Source: Collimonas fungivorans Ter331 (GTDB taxonomy: Bacteria > Pseudomonadota > Gammaproteobacteria > Burkholderiales > Burkholderiaceae_D). From it: DNA of 64,000 bases. The stretch lies in contig NC_015856.1 in the NCBI RefSeq assembly GCF_000221045.1, positions 1,521,317-1,585,316 on the forward strand. Reading direction: 5' to 3'. The translations under genes and the position numbers were made by a program. Below the pieces are notes generated by a model, which was not told the DNA's origin, searched no databases, and was given only the letters and a program-made list of their open reading frames with translations. This document shows, piece by piece, positions 10,072 to 19,495 of this stretch. Position 1 is the first letter of the stretch. Each line of letters opens with the position of its first letter.

Positions 10072-11610
10072 ATGGAAACCATCCTGGAAATGCGCGGGAT
10101 CGGGAAGACATTCCCGGGAGTCAAAGCATTGGACAATGTCAACCTGGCAGTCCGTAACGGCGAGATCCATGCCGTGGTCGGTGAAAACGGCGCCGGAAAA
10201 TCCACCTTGATGAAAGTATTGAGCGGCGTCTATCCGCACGGTTCCTATACCGGCGAGATCCGCTTCGAAGGCATGGCGCGGCAGTTCGACGGCATCGCCG
10301 ACAGTGAAAAGATCGGCATCATCATCATTCACCAGGAATTGGCACTGGTGCCGCTGCTGTCGATTACAGAGAATATTTTCCTGGGCAACGAACAGGCCAC
10401 GAACGGCGTGATCGATTGGGAAGTTTCCTACGCCAAGACCAAGGAACTGCTGGCCAAGGTCGGGCTGAAGGAATCGCCCAGCACGCTGATCACCAACCTC
10501 GGCGTCGGCAAGCAACAGCTGATTGAAATCGCCAAGGCGCTGTCGAAGCAGGTCAAGCTGCTGATCCTCGACGAACCGACCGCCAGCCTGAACGAAAGCG
10601 ACAGCGACGCCTTGCTGGATTTGCTGCTGGAGCTCAAGGCGCAGGGGATTTCATCGATCCTGATCTCCCACAAGCTCAACGAAATTTCCAAGGTCGCCGA
10701 TTCGATCACGATCCTGCGCGACGGCTCCACGGTCGATACCCTGGATTGCCACAAGGAAGTGATCAGCGAAGACCGCATCATCCAGAACATGGTCGGACGC
10801 GAGATGGCCGACCGCTACCCCAAACGCAGCCCGGATATCGGCGAGACCATATTCGAGGTCAAGCAATGGTCTGTCCACCACCCGATCCATCCTGAGCGGC
10901 AGGTGATCAAGGGTGTCGATTTCCATGTCAAGAAAGGCGAAATCGTCGGCATCGCCGGTTTGATGGGCGCCGGCCGCACCGAACTGGCGATGAGCATCTT
11001 CGGCCGCGCCTACGGCCAGCGCATCAGCGGCAAGGTGTTTTTGCGCGGCAAGGAAATCGACGTCAGCAACGTGCAAAAAGCCATCGACAACGGCATTGCC
11101 TATGTCACCGAAGACAGAAAAGGCTACGGCCTGATCCTTGACCAGGATATCAAGAAGAACATCACGCTGGCCAATCTGAACGGCATTGCGGACAGCAGCG
11201 TGATCGACGAAGGGCGCGAGTATGCGGTCGCCGCCGATTACCGGCGCCAGCTGAAGATACGTTGCTCGAACGTGTTCCAGAAAGTGCTGAACCTGTCCGG
11301 CGGCAACCAGCAGAAAGTGGTGCTCAGCAAATGGCTGTTTTCCAACCCCGACGTGCTGATCCTGGACGAACCGACGCGCGGTATCGACGTCGGCGCCAAG
11401 TACGAGATCTACACCATCATCGACCAACTGGCCCGCGAAGGCAAATGCATCATCATGATTTCATCGGAAATGCCGGAACTGCTGGGCATGTGCGACCGCA
11501 TCTATGTCATGAACGAGGGAAAATTTGTCGGCGAAATGGCGGCGGCGGAAGCATCCCAGGAAAAAATCATGCGCGCGATAGTGCGGAATGTGAAGAACGG
11601 AGACAACTGA
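10072..11610 (+). CDS. gguA: Sugar ABC transporter, tandem ATPase subunit GguA
   Basis: Energises monosaccharide uptake on the cytoplasmic face. The 512 residues contain two nucleotide-binding domains. The first has Walker [10 protein letters not shown], a divergent signature [14 protein letters not shown] and Walker [12 protein letters not shown]. The second has a degenerate Walker A ([10 protein letters not shown]), signature [15 protein letters not shown] and Walker [15 protein letters not shown] degenerate second site is normal for the XylG/AraG/MglA class. GAGGTAAC precedes the ATG. The permease gene begins two bases after the stop, so translation is coupled. Confidence 0.93.
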   Translation: METILEMRGIGKTFPGVKALDNVNLAVRNGEIHAVVGENGAGKSTLMKVLSGVYPHGSYTGEIRFEGMARQFDGIADSEKIGIIIIHQELALVPLLSITENIFLGNEQATNGVIDWEVSYAKTKELLAKVGLKESPSTLITNLGVGKQQLIEIAKALSKQVKLLILDEPTASLNESDSDALLDLLLELKAQGISSILISHKLNEISKVADSITILRDGSTVDTLDCHKEVISEDRIIQNMVGREMADRYPKRSPDIGETIFEVKQWSVHHPIHPERQVIKGVDFHVKKGEIVGIAGLMGAGRTELAMSIFGRAYGQRISGKVFLRGKEIDVSNVQKAIDNGIAYVTEDRKGYGLILDQDIKKNITLANLNGIADSSVIDEGREYAVAADYRRQLKIRCSNVFQKVLNLSGGNQQKVVLSKWLFSNPDVLILDEPTRGIDVGAKYEIYTIIDQLAREGKCIIMISSEMPELLGMCDRIYVMNEGKFVGEMAAAEASQEKIMRAIVRNVKNGDN

Positions 11611-11611
11611 A

Positions 11612-12829
11612 ATGAACCAAGATATAGCAGCGCCGGCAGCCAGCGAAAACCGGCCCCAGCCCGCAGCCGAAAAGAAGGAATACAACGGCTTCCTGAAGAA
11701 CAACATGCGTGAATACGGCATGCTGATGTCGCTGATCGCGATCATGGCGTTTTTCCAGTACATGACCAACGGCACCCTGATGCAGCCGCTGAACCTGACC
11801 AACCTGGTGTTGCAGAACAGCTATATCGTCATCATGGCGCTCGGCATGCTGATGGTCATCGTGGCCGGCCATATCGACTTGTCGGTGGGATCGGTAGTCG
11901 GATTCATCGGCGCCCTGGCGGCGGTGCTGATCGTCAACCTGCACATGAATTTCGTACTGGCCAGCATCCTGTGCATCCTGGCCGGCGCCGTGATCGGCGC
12001 GGCCCAAGGATATTGGGTAGCGTTTTTCAAGATACCGTCGTTCATCGTCACCCTGGCCGGCATGCTGGTGTTCAAGGGATTGACGCTGGCGCTGCTGCAG
12101 GGGCAATCGATAGGACCGTTCCCCGACGATTTCCAGATGCTGAGTTCGGGCTTCATCCCCGATCTCTTCAGCGCCGCCGACTTGCGCATCACTTCCCTGC
12201 TGGTGGGCGTGGCGGTCGCCGCCATCATGATCTTTGTCAAGGTCCGTGCCCGCACCAAGCAGACCAAGCACGGCATGGAAGACGAACCTTATGTGTTCTT
12301 CATCTTGAAGAATGCCGTGTTTGCCGCCGTCATCATCTTCTTCAGCTATCTGCTGGCGTCCTATAAAGGCATGCCGAATGTGCTGATCATCATGTTCCTG
12401 CTGATGGTGGTGTATACCTTCGTCGCCAACCGCACCACGATCGGGCGCCGCATCTATGCGGTCGGCGGCAACGAGAAAGCCGCCAAGCTGTCCGGCATCA
12501 AGACTTCGCGCGTATCGTTTTACACCTTCATCAACATGGGCATGCTGGCTGCGCTGGCAGGGCTGATTTTCGCGGCTCGCCTCAATACCGCCACACCCAA
12601 GGCCGGCACCGGTTTCGAGCTGGACGTGATTGCCGCCTGCTTCATCGGCGGCGCGTCGGCTTCCGGCGGCGTCGGCAAGGTCATGGGAGCGGTGATCGGC
12701 GCTTTCGTGATGGGCGTGATGAACAACGGCATGTCGATCATGGGCATCGGCATCGATTATCAGCAGGTGATCAAGGGGCTGGTATTGCTGGCCGCGGTAT
12801 TTGTCGACGTCTACAACAAGAACAAATAG
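11612..12829 (+). CDS. gguB: Sugar ABC transporter permease GguB
   Basis: Inner-membrane permease of the ChvE-GguAB importer, 405 residues with about 10-11 hydrophobic segments after a proline/alanine-rich cytoplasmic N terminus. Motifs of the monosaccharide permease family are visible: VAGHIDLSVGSVVGFIGALAA, NRTTIGRRIYAVGGNEKAAKLSGI and FIGGASASGGVGKVMGAVIGA. The central insert of charged residues (RARTKQTKHGMEDEPYVFF) is typical of the longer GguB/MmsB subgroup rather than of RbsC. It belongs to the same operon as gguA (one-base gap). The aldonate dehydratase gene follows after 126 bases. Confidence 0.93.
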   Translation: MNQDIAAPAASENRPQPAAEKKEYNGFLKNNMREYGMLMSLIAIMAFFQYMTNGTLMQPLNLTNLVLQNSYIVIMALGMLMVIVAGHIDLSVGSVVGFIGALAAVLIVNLHMNFVLASILCILAGAVIGAAQGYWVAFFKIPSFIVTLAGMLVFKGLTLALLQGQSIGPFPDDFQMLSSGFIPDLFSAADLRITSLLVGVAVAAIMIFVKVRARTKQTKHGMEDEPYVFFILKNAVFAAVIIFFSYLLASYKGMPNVLIIMFLLMVVYTFVANRTTIGRRIYAVGGNEKAAKLSGIKTSRVSFYTFINMGMLAALAGLIFAARLNTATPKAGTGFELDVIAACFIGGASASGGVGKVMGAVIGAFVMGVMNNGMSIMGIGIDYQQVIKGLVLLAAVFVDVYNKNK

Positions 12830-12955
12830 CAAGGCGGCTGCGCTTATTCGCCATTATTAACTGCGGCCGGCGATTTTTCATATTTCAATTTTAAAGCTGG
12901 CGTCCGTCCCGATGCGGATGGATGCCGCCCCGACAATTTCAAGAGGAAGCCAAAG

Positions 12956-14719
12956 ATGACTGTCGATAAAAAGCATCCGCTCCAAAATACACGCCCGCTG
13001 CGCTCGGCCGAATGGTTCGGCAGCAACGACAAGAACGGCATGATGTACCGCAGCTGGATGAAGAACCAGGGAATTCCCGACCATGAATTCCAGGGTAAGC
13101 CGATCATCGGCATCTGCAATACCTGGTCCGAGCTGACGCCGTGCAACGCCCATTTCCGCAAGATCGCCGAACACGTCAAGCGCGGCATTTCGGAAGCGGG
13201 CGGATTCCCGGTGGAGTTCCCGGTATTTTCCAACGGCGAATCGAACCTGCGGCCGACCGCCATGCTGACTCGTAACCTGGCCAGCATGGATGTGGAAGAG
13301 TCGATCCGCGGCAATCCGATGGATGCGGTAGTGCTGCTGGTGGGCTGCGACAAGACTACGCCGGCCTTGCTGATGGGCGCCGCCAGCTGCGACGTCCCGG
13401 CAATCGTGGTGACTGGCGGCCCTATGCTGAACGGCAAGCACGAAGGCAAGGACCTGGGTTCCGGCACTGCCGTCTGGCAGCTGAGCGAAGCGGTCAAGGG
13501 CGGCGAGATCAGCATGCACCAGTTCCTGGCGGCGGAAGCCGGCATGTCGCGCTCGGCCGGCACTTGCAACACCATGGGCACGGCTTCGACCATGGCTTGC
13601 ATGGCCGAGGCGCTGGGCACGTCGCTGCCGCACAATGCGGCGATTCCGGCGGTCGATGCGCGCCGTTATGTGCTGGCGCACATGTCAGGCATGCGGATTG
13701 TCGACATGGTGTGGGAAGACCTGCGCTTGTCGAAGATACTGACCCGCGAAGCGTTTGAAAACGCGATCCGGGTCAATGCCGCGATCGGCGGCTCGACCAA
13801 CGCCGTGATCCATCTGAAGGCGATCGCCGCCCGCATCGGCGTGCCGCTGGAACTGGAAGACTGGACCCGCATCGGCCGCGGCACGCCGACCCTGGTCGAC
13901 CTGCAGCCCTCCGGCCGCTTCCTGATGGAAGAGTTTTATTACGCCGGCGGTTTACCCGGCGTATTGCGCCGCCTGGGCGAAGCAGGACTGCTGCCGCACA
14001 AGGATGCCCTGACGGTGAACGGCAAATCGCTGTGGGAAAACAACCAGGACGCGCCTATCTATAACGACGAGGTGATCCGCGTCATCGACAAGCCCCTGAT
14101 CGACGACGGCGGCATCTGCATCCTGCGCGGCAACCTGGCGCCGCGCGGCGCGGTGCTCAAGCCGTCTGCCGCCACGCCGGCACTGATGCAGCATCGCGGC
14201 AAGGCGGTAGTGTTCGAAGACTTCGCGCATTACAAGGCGCGCATCAACGATCCCGAACTGGATGTCGACGCCAGCTCGGTGCTGGTGATGAAAAATTGCG
14301 GCCCCAAGGGTTATCCCGGCATGGCCGAGGTCGGCAACATGGGTTTGCCGCCGAAACTGCTGGCGCAGGGCATCAAGGACATGGTGCGGATTTCGGATGC
14401 CCGCATGAGCGGCACCGCCTACGGCACGGTGGTGCTGCACGTGGCGCCGGAAGCTGCCGCCGGCGGACCGTTGGGCATCGTGCAGGATGGCGACTGGATA
14501 GAACTGGATTGCGCCGGCGGCCGTTTGCACCTGGATATCAGCGATGCCGAAATGGCGCAGCGCCAGGTGGCCAGGGAAGCGGTGAACGCCGCAGCGGTGA
14601 CGGCGCACAGCGGCTACCAGCGTCTGTACATAGACCGGGTATTGCAGGCCGACGAAGGCTGCGATTTCGATTTCCTGGTCGGATGCCGCGGCTCGGCCGT
14701 ACCTAAGCACTCCCACTAA
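12956..14719 (+). CDS. IlvD/Edd-family aldonic acid dehydratase (L-arabinonate or D-xylonate dehydratase)
   Basis: Dehydrates a pentonate to the 2-keto-3-deoxy acid, third step of the non-phosphorylative pentose route. The 587-residue protein has the iron-sulfur cysteines of the family in GICNTWSELTPCNAH, VGCDKTTPA and SAGTCNTMGTASTM. It also has the AAIGGSTNAVIHL block and the C-terminal ISDARMSGTAYGTVVLHVAPE. These features match pentonate dehydratases more closely than IlvD of branched-chain synthesis, and the setting (sugar importer, lactonase, FAH-fold dehydratase, semialdehyde dehydrogenase) supports this. Arabinonate or xylonate cannot be told apart by eye. The ATG at 12956 follows AAGAGGAAGC. 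Confidence 0.88.
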   Translation: MTVDKKHPLQNTRPLRSAEWFGSNDKNGMMYRSWMKNQGIPDHEFQGKPIIGICNTWSELTPCNAHFRKIAEHVKRGISEAGGFPVEFPVFSNGESNLRPTAMLTRNLASMDVEESIRGNPMDAVVLLVGCDKTTPALLMGAASCDVPAIVVTGGPMLNGKHEGKDLGSGTAVWQLSEAVKGGEISMHQFLAAEAGMSRSAGTCNTMGTASTMACMAEALGTSLPHNAAIPAVDARRYVLAHMSGMRIVDMVWEDLRLSKILTREAFENAIRVNAAIGGSTNAVIHLKAIAARIGVPLELEDWTRIGRGTPTLVDLQPSGRFLMEEFYYAGGLPGVLRRLGEAGLLPHKDALTVNGKSLWENNQDAPIYNDEVIRVIDKPLIDDGGICILRGNLAPRGAVLKPSAATPALMQHRGKAVVFEDFAHYKARINDPELDVDASSVLVMKNCGPKGYPGMAEVGNMGLPPKLLAQGIKDMVRISDARMSGTAYGTVVLHVAPEAAAGGPLGIVQDGDWIELDCAGGRLHLDISDAEMAQRQVAREAVNAAAVTAHSGYQRLYIDRVLQADEGCDFDFLVGCRGSAVPKHSH

Positions 14720-14727
14720 GTGCAGTC

Positions 14728-14798
14728 GTAGGGTGGGCACGCTTTTGTGCCCACGCTGTTTTGATATCCGCGTGGGCACAAAAGCGTGCCCACCCTAC
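14728..14798. repeat. REP/BIME-like nested inverted repeat
   Basis: Two perfectly complementary 29-base arms (14728-14756 and 14770-14798) separated by 13 bases. Each arm is itself a hairpin, with TGGGCAC and GTGCCCA around GCTTTT, and the outer ends read GTAGGG and CCCTAC. Such GTAGGGTGGGCAC elements are a known type of interspersed palindromic repeat in beta- and gammaproteobacteria. It lies between two genes of the pathway and may act as an mRNA boundary. No second copy was noticed in the window. Confidence 0.85.
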
Positions 14799-14834
14799 AA
14801 TTAATTTCGTGACGTTAGTAAATGGGAGAAACAC

Positions 14835-15830
14835 ATGTTGTTGATTCAATTCAAGCAGGCCGACGGCCAGCGCCGGATCGGCGTACTGGAAGACGACGGC
14901 CGCAAAATCCATGTGGTGGAAGGCTTTGCCTCGACTTACGCTCTGGCGCAAGCGGCGATTGCCGGCAGCCGTTCATTGCAAGAACTTGCCGCTGCCGCGC
15001 TCGGCGGCACCGTGCTGGATTACACCGAGGTAGCGCAAGCCGGGCGCCTGCTGCCGCCGCTGGATCACGGCGACAGCGCCCATTGCTACGTCACCGGCAC
15101 CGGCCTGACCCACCTGGGCAGCGCCGACGGCCGCGACGCCATGCACAAGAAAATCAGCGATGTCGACAGCCTGACCGATAGCATGAAGATGTTCCGCATG
15201 GGCCTGGAAGGCGGCAAGCCGCAGCCGGGAACGGCGGGCGTGCAGCCGGAATGGTTCTACAAGGGCGACGGCAGCATCGTCTGCGCCGGCGAACAGGCGC
15301 TGACGATGCCGCATTTTGCGCTGGATGGCGGCGAAGAGCCTGAGATCGCCGCGTTGTATGTGATTGGACCGGACGGCACGCCATGCCGGCTCGGTTTTGC
15401 GATCGGCAACGAATTTTCCGACCATGTCACCGAGCGCCAGAATTACCTCTACCTGGCGCACTCCAAGCTGCGCGTCTGCGCGGTCGGCCCGGCCTTGCTG
15501 CTGGGAGATTTACCGCCGCACGTGGAAGGCATGTCGCGCATCCGCGACATCAGCGGCCGGGTCCGCTGGGAAAAACCGTTTGTCAGCGGCGAAGAGAACA
15601 TGTCGCATACCGTGGCCAACCTGGAGCACCACCATTTCAAATATCCGCTGTTCCGGCGTCCGGGAGATGTGCATATCCATTTCTTCGGCACCGCCACCCT
15701 GAGCTGTTCGGATGGCATCCAGGTGGCGCCGGGAGAAACATTCGAGATCGACGTCGCTGCCTTCGGGCCGCCGCTGCGCAACCGGCTGGCGGTCGAGACC
15801 TTGCCAGCGCCGCGCATCCGTCAGTTGTAA
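14835..15830 (+). CDS. gguC: GguC/AraD1-family FAH-fold protein, probable 2-keto-3-deoxypentonate dehydratase
   Basis: A 331-residue protein of the GguC/AraD1 group within the fumarylacetoacetate hydrolase superfamily. The FAH-like C-terminal half includes [31 protein letters not shown], where acidic residues would hold a divalent metal, and a [18 protein letters not shown] strand. In Agrobacterium gguC lies beside chvE-gguAB. The gene order here places it between the pentonate dehydratase and ketoglutarate-semialdehyde dehydrogenase, exactly where a 2-keto-3-deoxypentonate dehydratase is needed. No DHDPS-type dehydratase is present in the cluster, so this protein is the best candidate; activity is inferred. 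GGGAGAAAC precedes the ATG. Confidence 0.82.
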   Translation: MLLIQFKQADGQRRIGVLEDDGRKIHVVEGFASTYALAQAAIAGSRSLQELAAAALGGTVLDYTEVAQAGRLLPPLDHGDSAHCYVTGTGLTHLGSADGRDAMHKKISDVDSLTDSMKMFRMGLEGGKPQPGTAGVQPEWFYKGDGSIVCAGEQALTMPHFALDGGEEPEIAALYVIGPDGTPCRLGFAIGNEFSDHVTERQNYLYLAHSKLRVCAVGPALLLGDLPPHVEGMSRIRDISGRVRWEKPFVSGEENMSHTVANLEHHHFKYPLFRRPGDVHIHFFGTATLSCSDGIQVAPGETFEIDVAAFGPPLRNRLAVETLPAPRIRQL

Positions 15831-15885
15831 ACTGTTCGCTGCATGCCGCAATCCGGCACTGCAGCCTTTCAATTTTAGGAAAAGC

Positions 15886-17475
15886 ATGGACCTCAGTATG
15901 AATATTACGGGCGAATCCCTGATCGGCGCCTCCCGTATCAAAGGCGGCGGCGCTGCCTTTTTTGCTTTTAATCCCGCTACCGCAAGCAATATCGAACCGG
16001 CATTCCATACCGCCGGCAAAGTCGAAATCGACTGTGCCTGCGATCTTGCGCGCATTGCTTTCGATCCTTATCGCGCGACCGATCCGGAAACCCGTGCGCG
16101 TTTCCTGGAAAGCATCGCTGCAAATATCCTGGCGCTCGGCGACCAGCTGATAGAACGTGCGATGAGCGAAAGCGGCTTGCCGCGCGCCCGGCTGGAAGGC
16201 GAACGCGGCCGCACCATGGGGCAGCTCAAGCTGTTTGCAGAAGTGCTGCGCGAAGGTTCCTGGCAGGATGCGCGCATCGACCCGGCGCTGCCGGAGCGTC
16301 AGCCTTTGCCGCGGGTCGACCTGCGTCTGCGCATGATTGCGCTGGGGCCGGTGGCGGTGTTCGGCGCCAGCAATTTTCCGCTGGCGTTTTCAGTCGCCGG
16401 CGGCGATACCGCGGCAGCGCTGGCGGCAGGTTGCCCGGTGGTGGTCAAAGCCCATCCGGCCCATCCCGGCACATCGGAACTGGTTGGCCGCGCGATCCAG
16501 CAAGCGGTGGCGGCAGCGGGTTTGCCGGAAGGCGTATTTTCCCTGCTGACCGGCGTCGGCAACGAACTTGGCGCCGCACTGGTCAGGCATCCGGTGATCC
16601 AGGCAGTCGGCTTTACCGGCTCGCGCCAGGGCGGGCTGGCCTTGATGGCGGCGGCTGCCGCACGGCCGCAACCGATTCCGGTGTATGCTGAAATGAGCAG
16701 CATCAATCCAGTGTTCCTGCTGCCGCAGGCATTGGCCGGCAAGGCTGAAGCGCTGGCTACGGCATTTGTCGATTCACTGGTGCTGGGCGTCGGCCAGTTC
16801 TGCACCAATCCCGGCCTGGTGCTGGCGCTACAGGGACCGGATCTTGAGCGTTTCAGCGCCGCCGCTGCGGCACAGCTGGCGCAGCGCAATGCCGCTACCA
16901 TGCTGACAGCCGGCATCCATCACGCATATCAAAACGGCGTCGGCCGGCTTGCCGCCAATTCCCGCGTGCGCCAGCTGAGCCAGGGCGTCGCCAGCGATGC
17001 CGCCGTCAGCGGCGTGCCTGCTTTGTTCAGCGCCAGCGCCCAGGATTTCCTGGCCGATCCGCATTTGTCGGAAGAGATATTCGGACCTGCGTCATTGCTG
17101 GTCGCCTGCCGCGACCTGGGCGAGATGTTTGCCGTGGCCGAGCACCTGGAAGGGCAGTTGACCGCGACGCTGCAGATGGCAGACGGCGACCATGAAACCG
17201 TACGCGGATTGCTGCCTATCCTGGAGCGCAAGGTTGGACGGATCCTGGCGAATGGCTTTCCGACCGGGGTCGAGGTATCGTATTCGATGGTCCATGGCGG
17301 ACCGTTCCCGGCGACATCGGACAGCCGCGCCACCTCGGTCGGCACCGCAGCCATCCAGCGTTTCCTGCGCCCGGTTTCTTATCAGAACCTGCCGCAAGAC
17401 CTGTTGCCCGCGGCCGTCCAGGACAGCAATCCGCTGGCGATCTGGCAGCGCATCAACGGTCAATTGAAAAAATAA
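15886..17475 (+). CDS. 2,5-dioxovalerate (alpha-ketoglutarate semialdehyde) dehydrogenase
   Basis: Oxidises 2-oxoglutarate semialdehyde to 2-oxoglutarate with NAD(P)+, the last step of the pathway. The 529-residue aldehyde dehydrogenase has the cofactor-loop region [19 protein letters not shown], the [10 protein letters not shown] strand, the general-base glutamate in [10 protein letters not shown] and the catalytic cysteine in [10 protein letters not shown]. The extended length and the [17 protein letters not shown] segment match the KGSADH subgroup rather than standard ALDHs. The ATG at 15886 follows AGGA at five bases; the longer frame from 15712 overlaps gguC and is not used. A second ATG at 15898 is possible. 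Confidence 0.9.
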   Translation: MDLSMNITGESLIGASRIKGGGAAFFAFNPATASNIEPAFHTAGKVEIDCACDLARIAFDPYRATDPETRARFLESIAANILALGDQLIERAMSESGLPRARLEGERGRTMGQLKLFAEVLREGSWQDARIDPALPERQPLPRVDLRLRMIALGPVAVFGASNFPLAFSVAGGDTAAALAAGCPVVVKAHPAHPGTSELVGRAIQQAVAAAGLPEGVFSLLTGVGNELGAALVRHPVIQAVGFTGSRQGGLALMAAAAARPQPIPVYAEMSSINPVFLLPQALAGKAEALATAFVDSLVLGVGQFCTNPGLVLALQGPDLERFSAAAAAQLAQRNAATMLTAGIHHAYQNGVGRLAANSRVRQLSQGVASDAAVSGVPALFSASAQDFLADPHLSEEIFGPASLLVACRDLGEMFAVAEHLEGQLTATLQMADGDHETVRGLLPILERKVGRILANGFPTGVEVSYSMVHGGPFPATSDSRATSVGTAAIQRFLRPVSYQNLPQDLLPAAVQDSNPLAIWQRINGQLKK

Positions 17476-17518
17476 GCTGAACTCATCGGCATAACACCGG
17501 AATAACACAGGAGTTGAC

Positions 17519-18301
17519 ATGTCCGCAGTAAAAGATACGCAGCTGGCGCATTTTCCCAGCCTGAAAGGCAAGAATGTATTCGTCACCGGCGGCGGCAGCG
17601 GCATCGGCGCAGCGATTGTCGGTGCGTTTGCCGAGCAGGGCGCGCGCGTGGCGTTCGTCGATATCGAGACCGCGGCCAGCGAAGCTTTATGCGAGCAGCT
17701 GGCAGCGGCGGGCCTGCCCAGGCCGCTGTTCCGCCATTGCGATATCCGCGATATCGCGGCGTTGCAGTCGACCATCGAAGGATTGGCGCAAGAGCTGGGC
17801 GATTTTGATGTGCTGGTCAACAATGCTGCCAACGACCAGCGCCACCAGTGGGAAGAAGTGACCGTCGACTACTGGAACGACCGTATCGCCATCAACCAGC
17901 GTCCGATGTTCTTTACCTGCCAGGCGGTGGCGCCCGGCATGCGCAAGAAGGGCGGCGGTTCCATCATCAACCTCAGCTCGATCAGCTGGCATCTGTCGAA
18001 CGGCGGCTATCCGGTGTACACCACGGCCAAGGCGGCGGTAGTCGGCCTGACCCGCGGCCTGGCGCGCGACCTCGGACCGCACAATATCCGCGTCAATACC
18101 GTGTCGCCGGGCTGGGTGATGACTGAAAGGCAGATCGCCCTGTGGCTCGATGCCGCCGGCGAGGAAGACATCAAGCGCAACCAGTGCCTGCCGGGGAAAC
18201 TGCAGCCTTGGCACCTGGCGCGCATGGTGCTGTTCCTGGCTGCGGACGACAGTGCGATGTGCACTGCCCAGGAATTCATCGTCGATGCCGGCTGGGCTTG
18301 A
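17519..18301 (+). CDS. SDR-family sugar 1-dehydrogenase (L-arabinose/D-xylose type)
   Basis: Likely oxidises the aldopentose to its lactone with NAD(P)+, the first enzymatic step of the route. The 260-residue short-chain dehydrogenase has the cofactor motif TGGGSGIG, the NNAAND motif, the catalytic serine in NLSSISWH and the YTTAK tyrosine/lysine pair. The protein resembles the XylB/galactose dehydrogenase branch of SDRs, but the exact sugar is inferred from context. AGGAG seven bases before the ATG is a strong ribosome binding site. It is the last rightward gene of the operon and converges on the LysR gene 15 bases further on. Confidence 0.85.
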   Translation: MSAVKDTQLAHFPSLKGKNVFVTGGGSGIGAAIVGAFAEQGARVAFVDIETAASEALCEQLAAAGLPRPLFRHCDIRDIAALQSTIEGLAQELGDFDVLVNNAANDQRHQWEEVTVDYWNDRIAINQRPMFFTCQAVAPGMRKKGGGSIINLSSISWHLSNGGYPVYTTAKAAVVGLTRGLARDLGPHNIRVNTVSPGWVMTERQIALWLDAAGEEDIKRNQCLPGKLQPWHLARMVLFLAADDSAMCTAQEFIVDAGWA

Positions 18302-18316
18302 AGGAAACACCGCGCT

Positions 18317-19258
18317 TCAGTAAATCTGCGTCGCCACTTCACGGATCGTCTGCTGCAAGATCTTGGCGCCCGGCGACAGGATCTGCAGGCGGCGCGTGAT
18401 GATGCCGAAACCATCCATCTTGCACGGCAGCTCGATCGGCAGTATCGCCAGCACGTTGACCTGGGCGTAAAAGCGCGCCACTTCGGCCGGCATCACATGC
18501 AGGAAATCGGTCTGCTGCAGCAGGCTGCCGATGACCAGGATCGCGGTGGTGTCGACCACATTCGCCGGCGGCGCCAGGCCATCCTTGTGGAACATCATGT
18601 CGACCCGGTGCCGCAGGATGCTGCCCTTGGGCGGCAGGATCCAGCCGGCGTCGGCGATATCCTTCAATTGCAGGTTGGAGACATTGCGCAGCGGATGGTC
18701 GACCCGCGCCACCGCGCATACCGGCTCGTCCGACAACTCTTCGTATTCAAGGTTGCGGTTGTCTTCCTGGTCCAGGATGCGCGCCACCAGGAAATCGAGC
18801 GAGCCGCGCTGCAGCCGCTCCAGCAGGATGTTGCTGCTTTCCACCTCGACCCCGATGCGCAGCATCGGCGCCTGCTGCTTGAGCCGCGCAATCGCCGGCG
18901 GCAGCAGCACCATGCCCGGCGACAGGATCGCACCGACATTGACTTGCCCCGACAGGCCGGATTTCAACGCAGTGATGTCGTCATGCGCATGCGACAGGCT
19001 GGTCAGCGCCATGCGTGAATGGCGGATCATCGCTTCGCCGTAGATGGTCGGCCGCATGCCGCGCGGCAGCCGCTCGAACAATTGCACGTCCAGCATGTCT
19101 TCCAGGTCCTTGAGCTGCTTGGAGGCGGCCGGCTGCGTCATGTTGAGCGCTTCCGCCGCGCGATGGATATTGCGTTCCTCATCCAGCGCGATCAGTAAGA
19201 GCAGCTGGCGGGTTTTCAGGCGCGCGCGCAGAAACCAGTTGGTGTCGTTGGTAGGCAT
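18317..19258 (-). CDS. LysR-family regulator, GbpR-like
   Basis: Predicted sugar-responsive activator/repressor of the pentose cluster. The 313 residues start with a short polar leader, then the helix-turn-helix (KTRQLLLLIALDEERNIH, AAEALNMTQPAASKQLKDLE) and a LysR effector domain. The sequence style, including NIHRAAEALNMTQPAASKQL and the RLPRGMRPTIYG segment, matches GbpR, the galactose/arabinose-responsive LysR protein that controls chvE in Agrobacterium. It is convergent to the SDR gene and divergent from the second porin. Two matching LysR boxes, at chvE and at the porin, are plausible targets. Confidence 0.88.
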   Translation of the reverse strand: MPTNDTNWFLRARLKTRQLLLLIALDEERNIHRAAEALNMTQPAASKQLKDLEDMLDVQLFERLPRGMRPTIYGEAMIRHSRMALTSLSHAHDDITALKSGLSGQVNVGAILSPGMVLLPPAIARLKQQAPMLRIGVEVESSNILLERLQRGSLDFLVARILDQEDNRNLEYEELSDEPVCAVARVDHPLRNVSNLQLKDIADAGWILPPKGSILRHRVDMMFHKDGLAPPANVVDTTAILVIGSLLQQTDFLHVMPAEVARFYAQVNVLAILPIELPCKMDGFGIITRRLQILSPGAKILQQTIREVATQIY

Positions 19259-19370
19259 TGTCGTCTCGCTGGTTGGTTTTTTTATATGCTGCCCGCTCGA
19301 TCCTTTGATCTTTCCAGATCGGCGAAACTCTCAAAATGATACCAAATACAGTATTGATGTAGTGGAAAAA

Positions 19371-19391
19371 TTCATTGGATCGATATCAATC
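19371..19391 (+). promoter_or_regulatory. LysR-type operator (ATT-N11-AAT) at the second porin promoter
   Basis: CATT-N11-AATC with the centre GGATCGATATC. Over 40 bases (19351-19390 against 8700-8739) 29 positions match the chvE promoter, and 22 of the last 25. A candidate -10 TACTAT at 19399-19404 lies nine bases after the box, as at chvE. It also sits upstream of the divergent LysR gene and could give autoregulation. Confidence 0.62.
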
Positions 19392-19495
19392 GAATCCTTA
19401 CTATGAGCCCACATTCACGCAGGCTTGCCGCCTTCTGGTACAGGGGAGCAGGCCGGCAGTGGATGAATTCATAATAATTTCAAGGAGACGACAAC

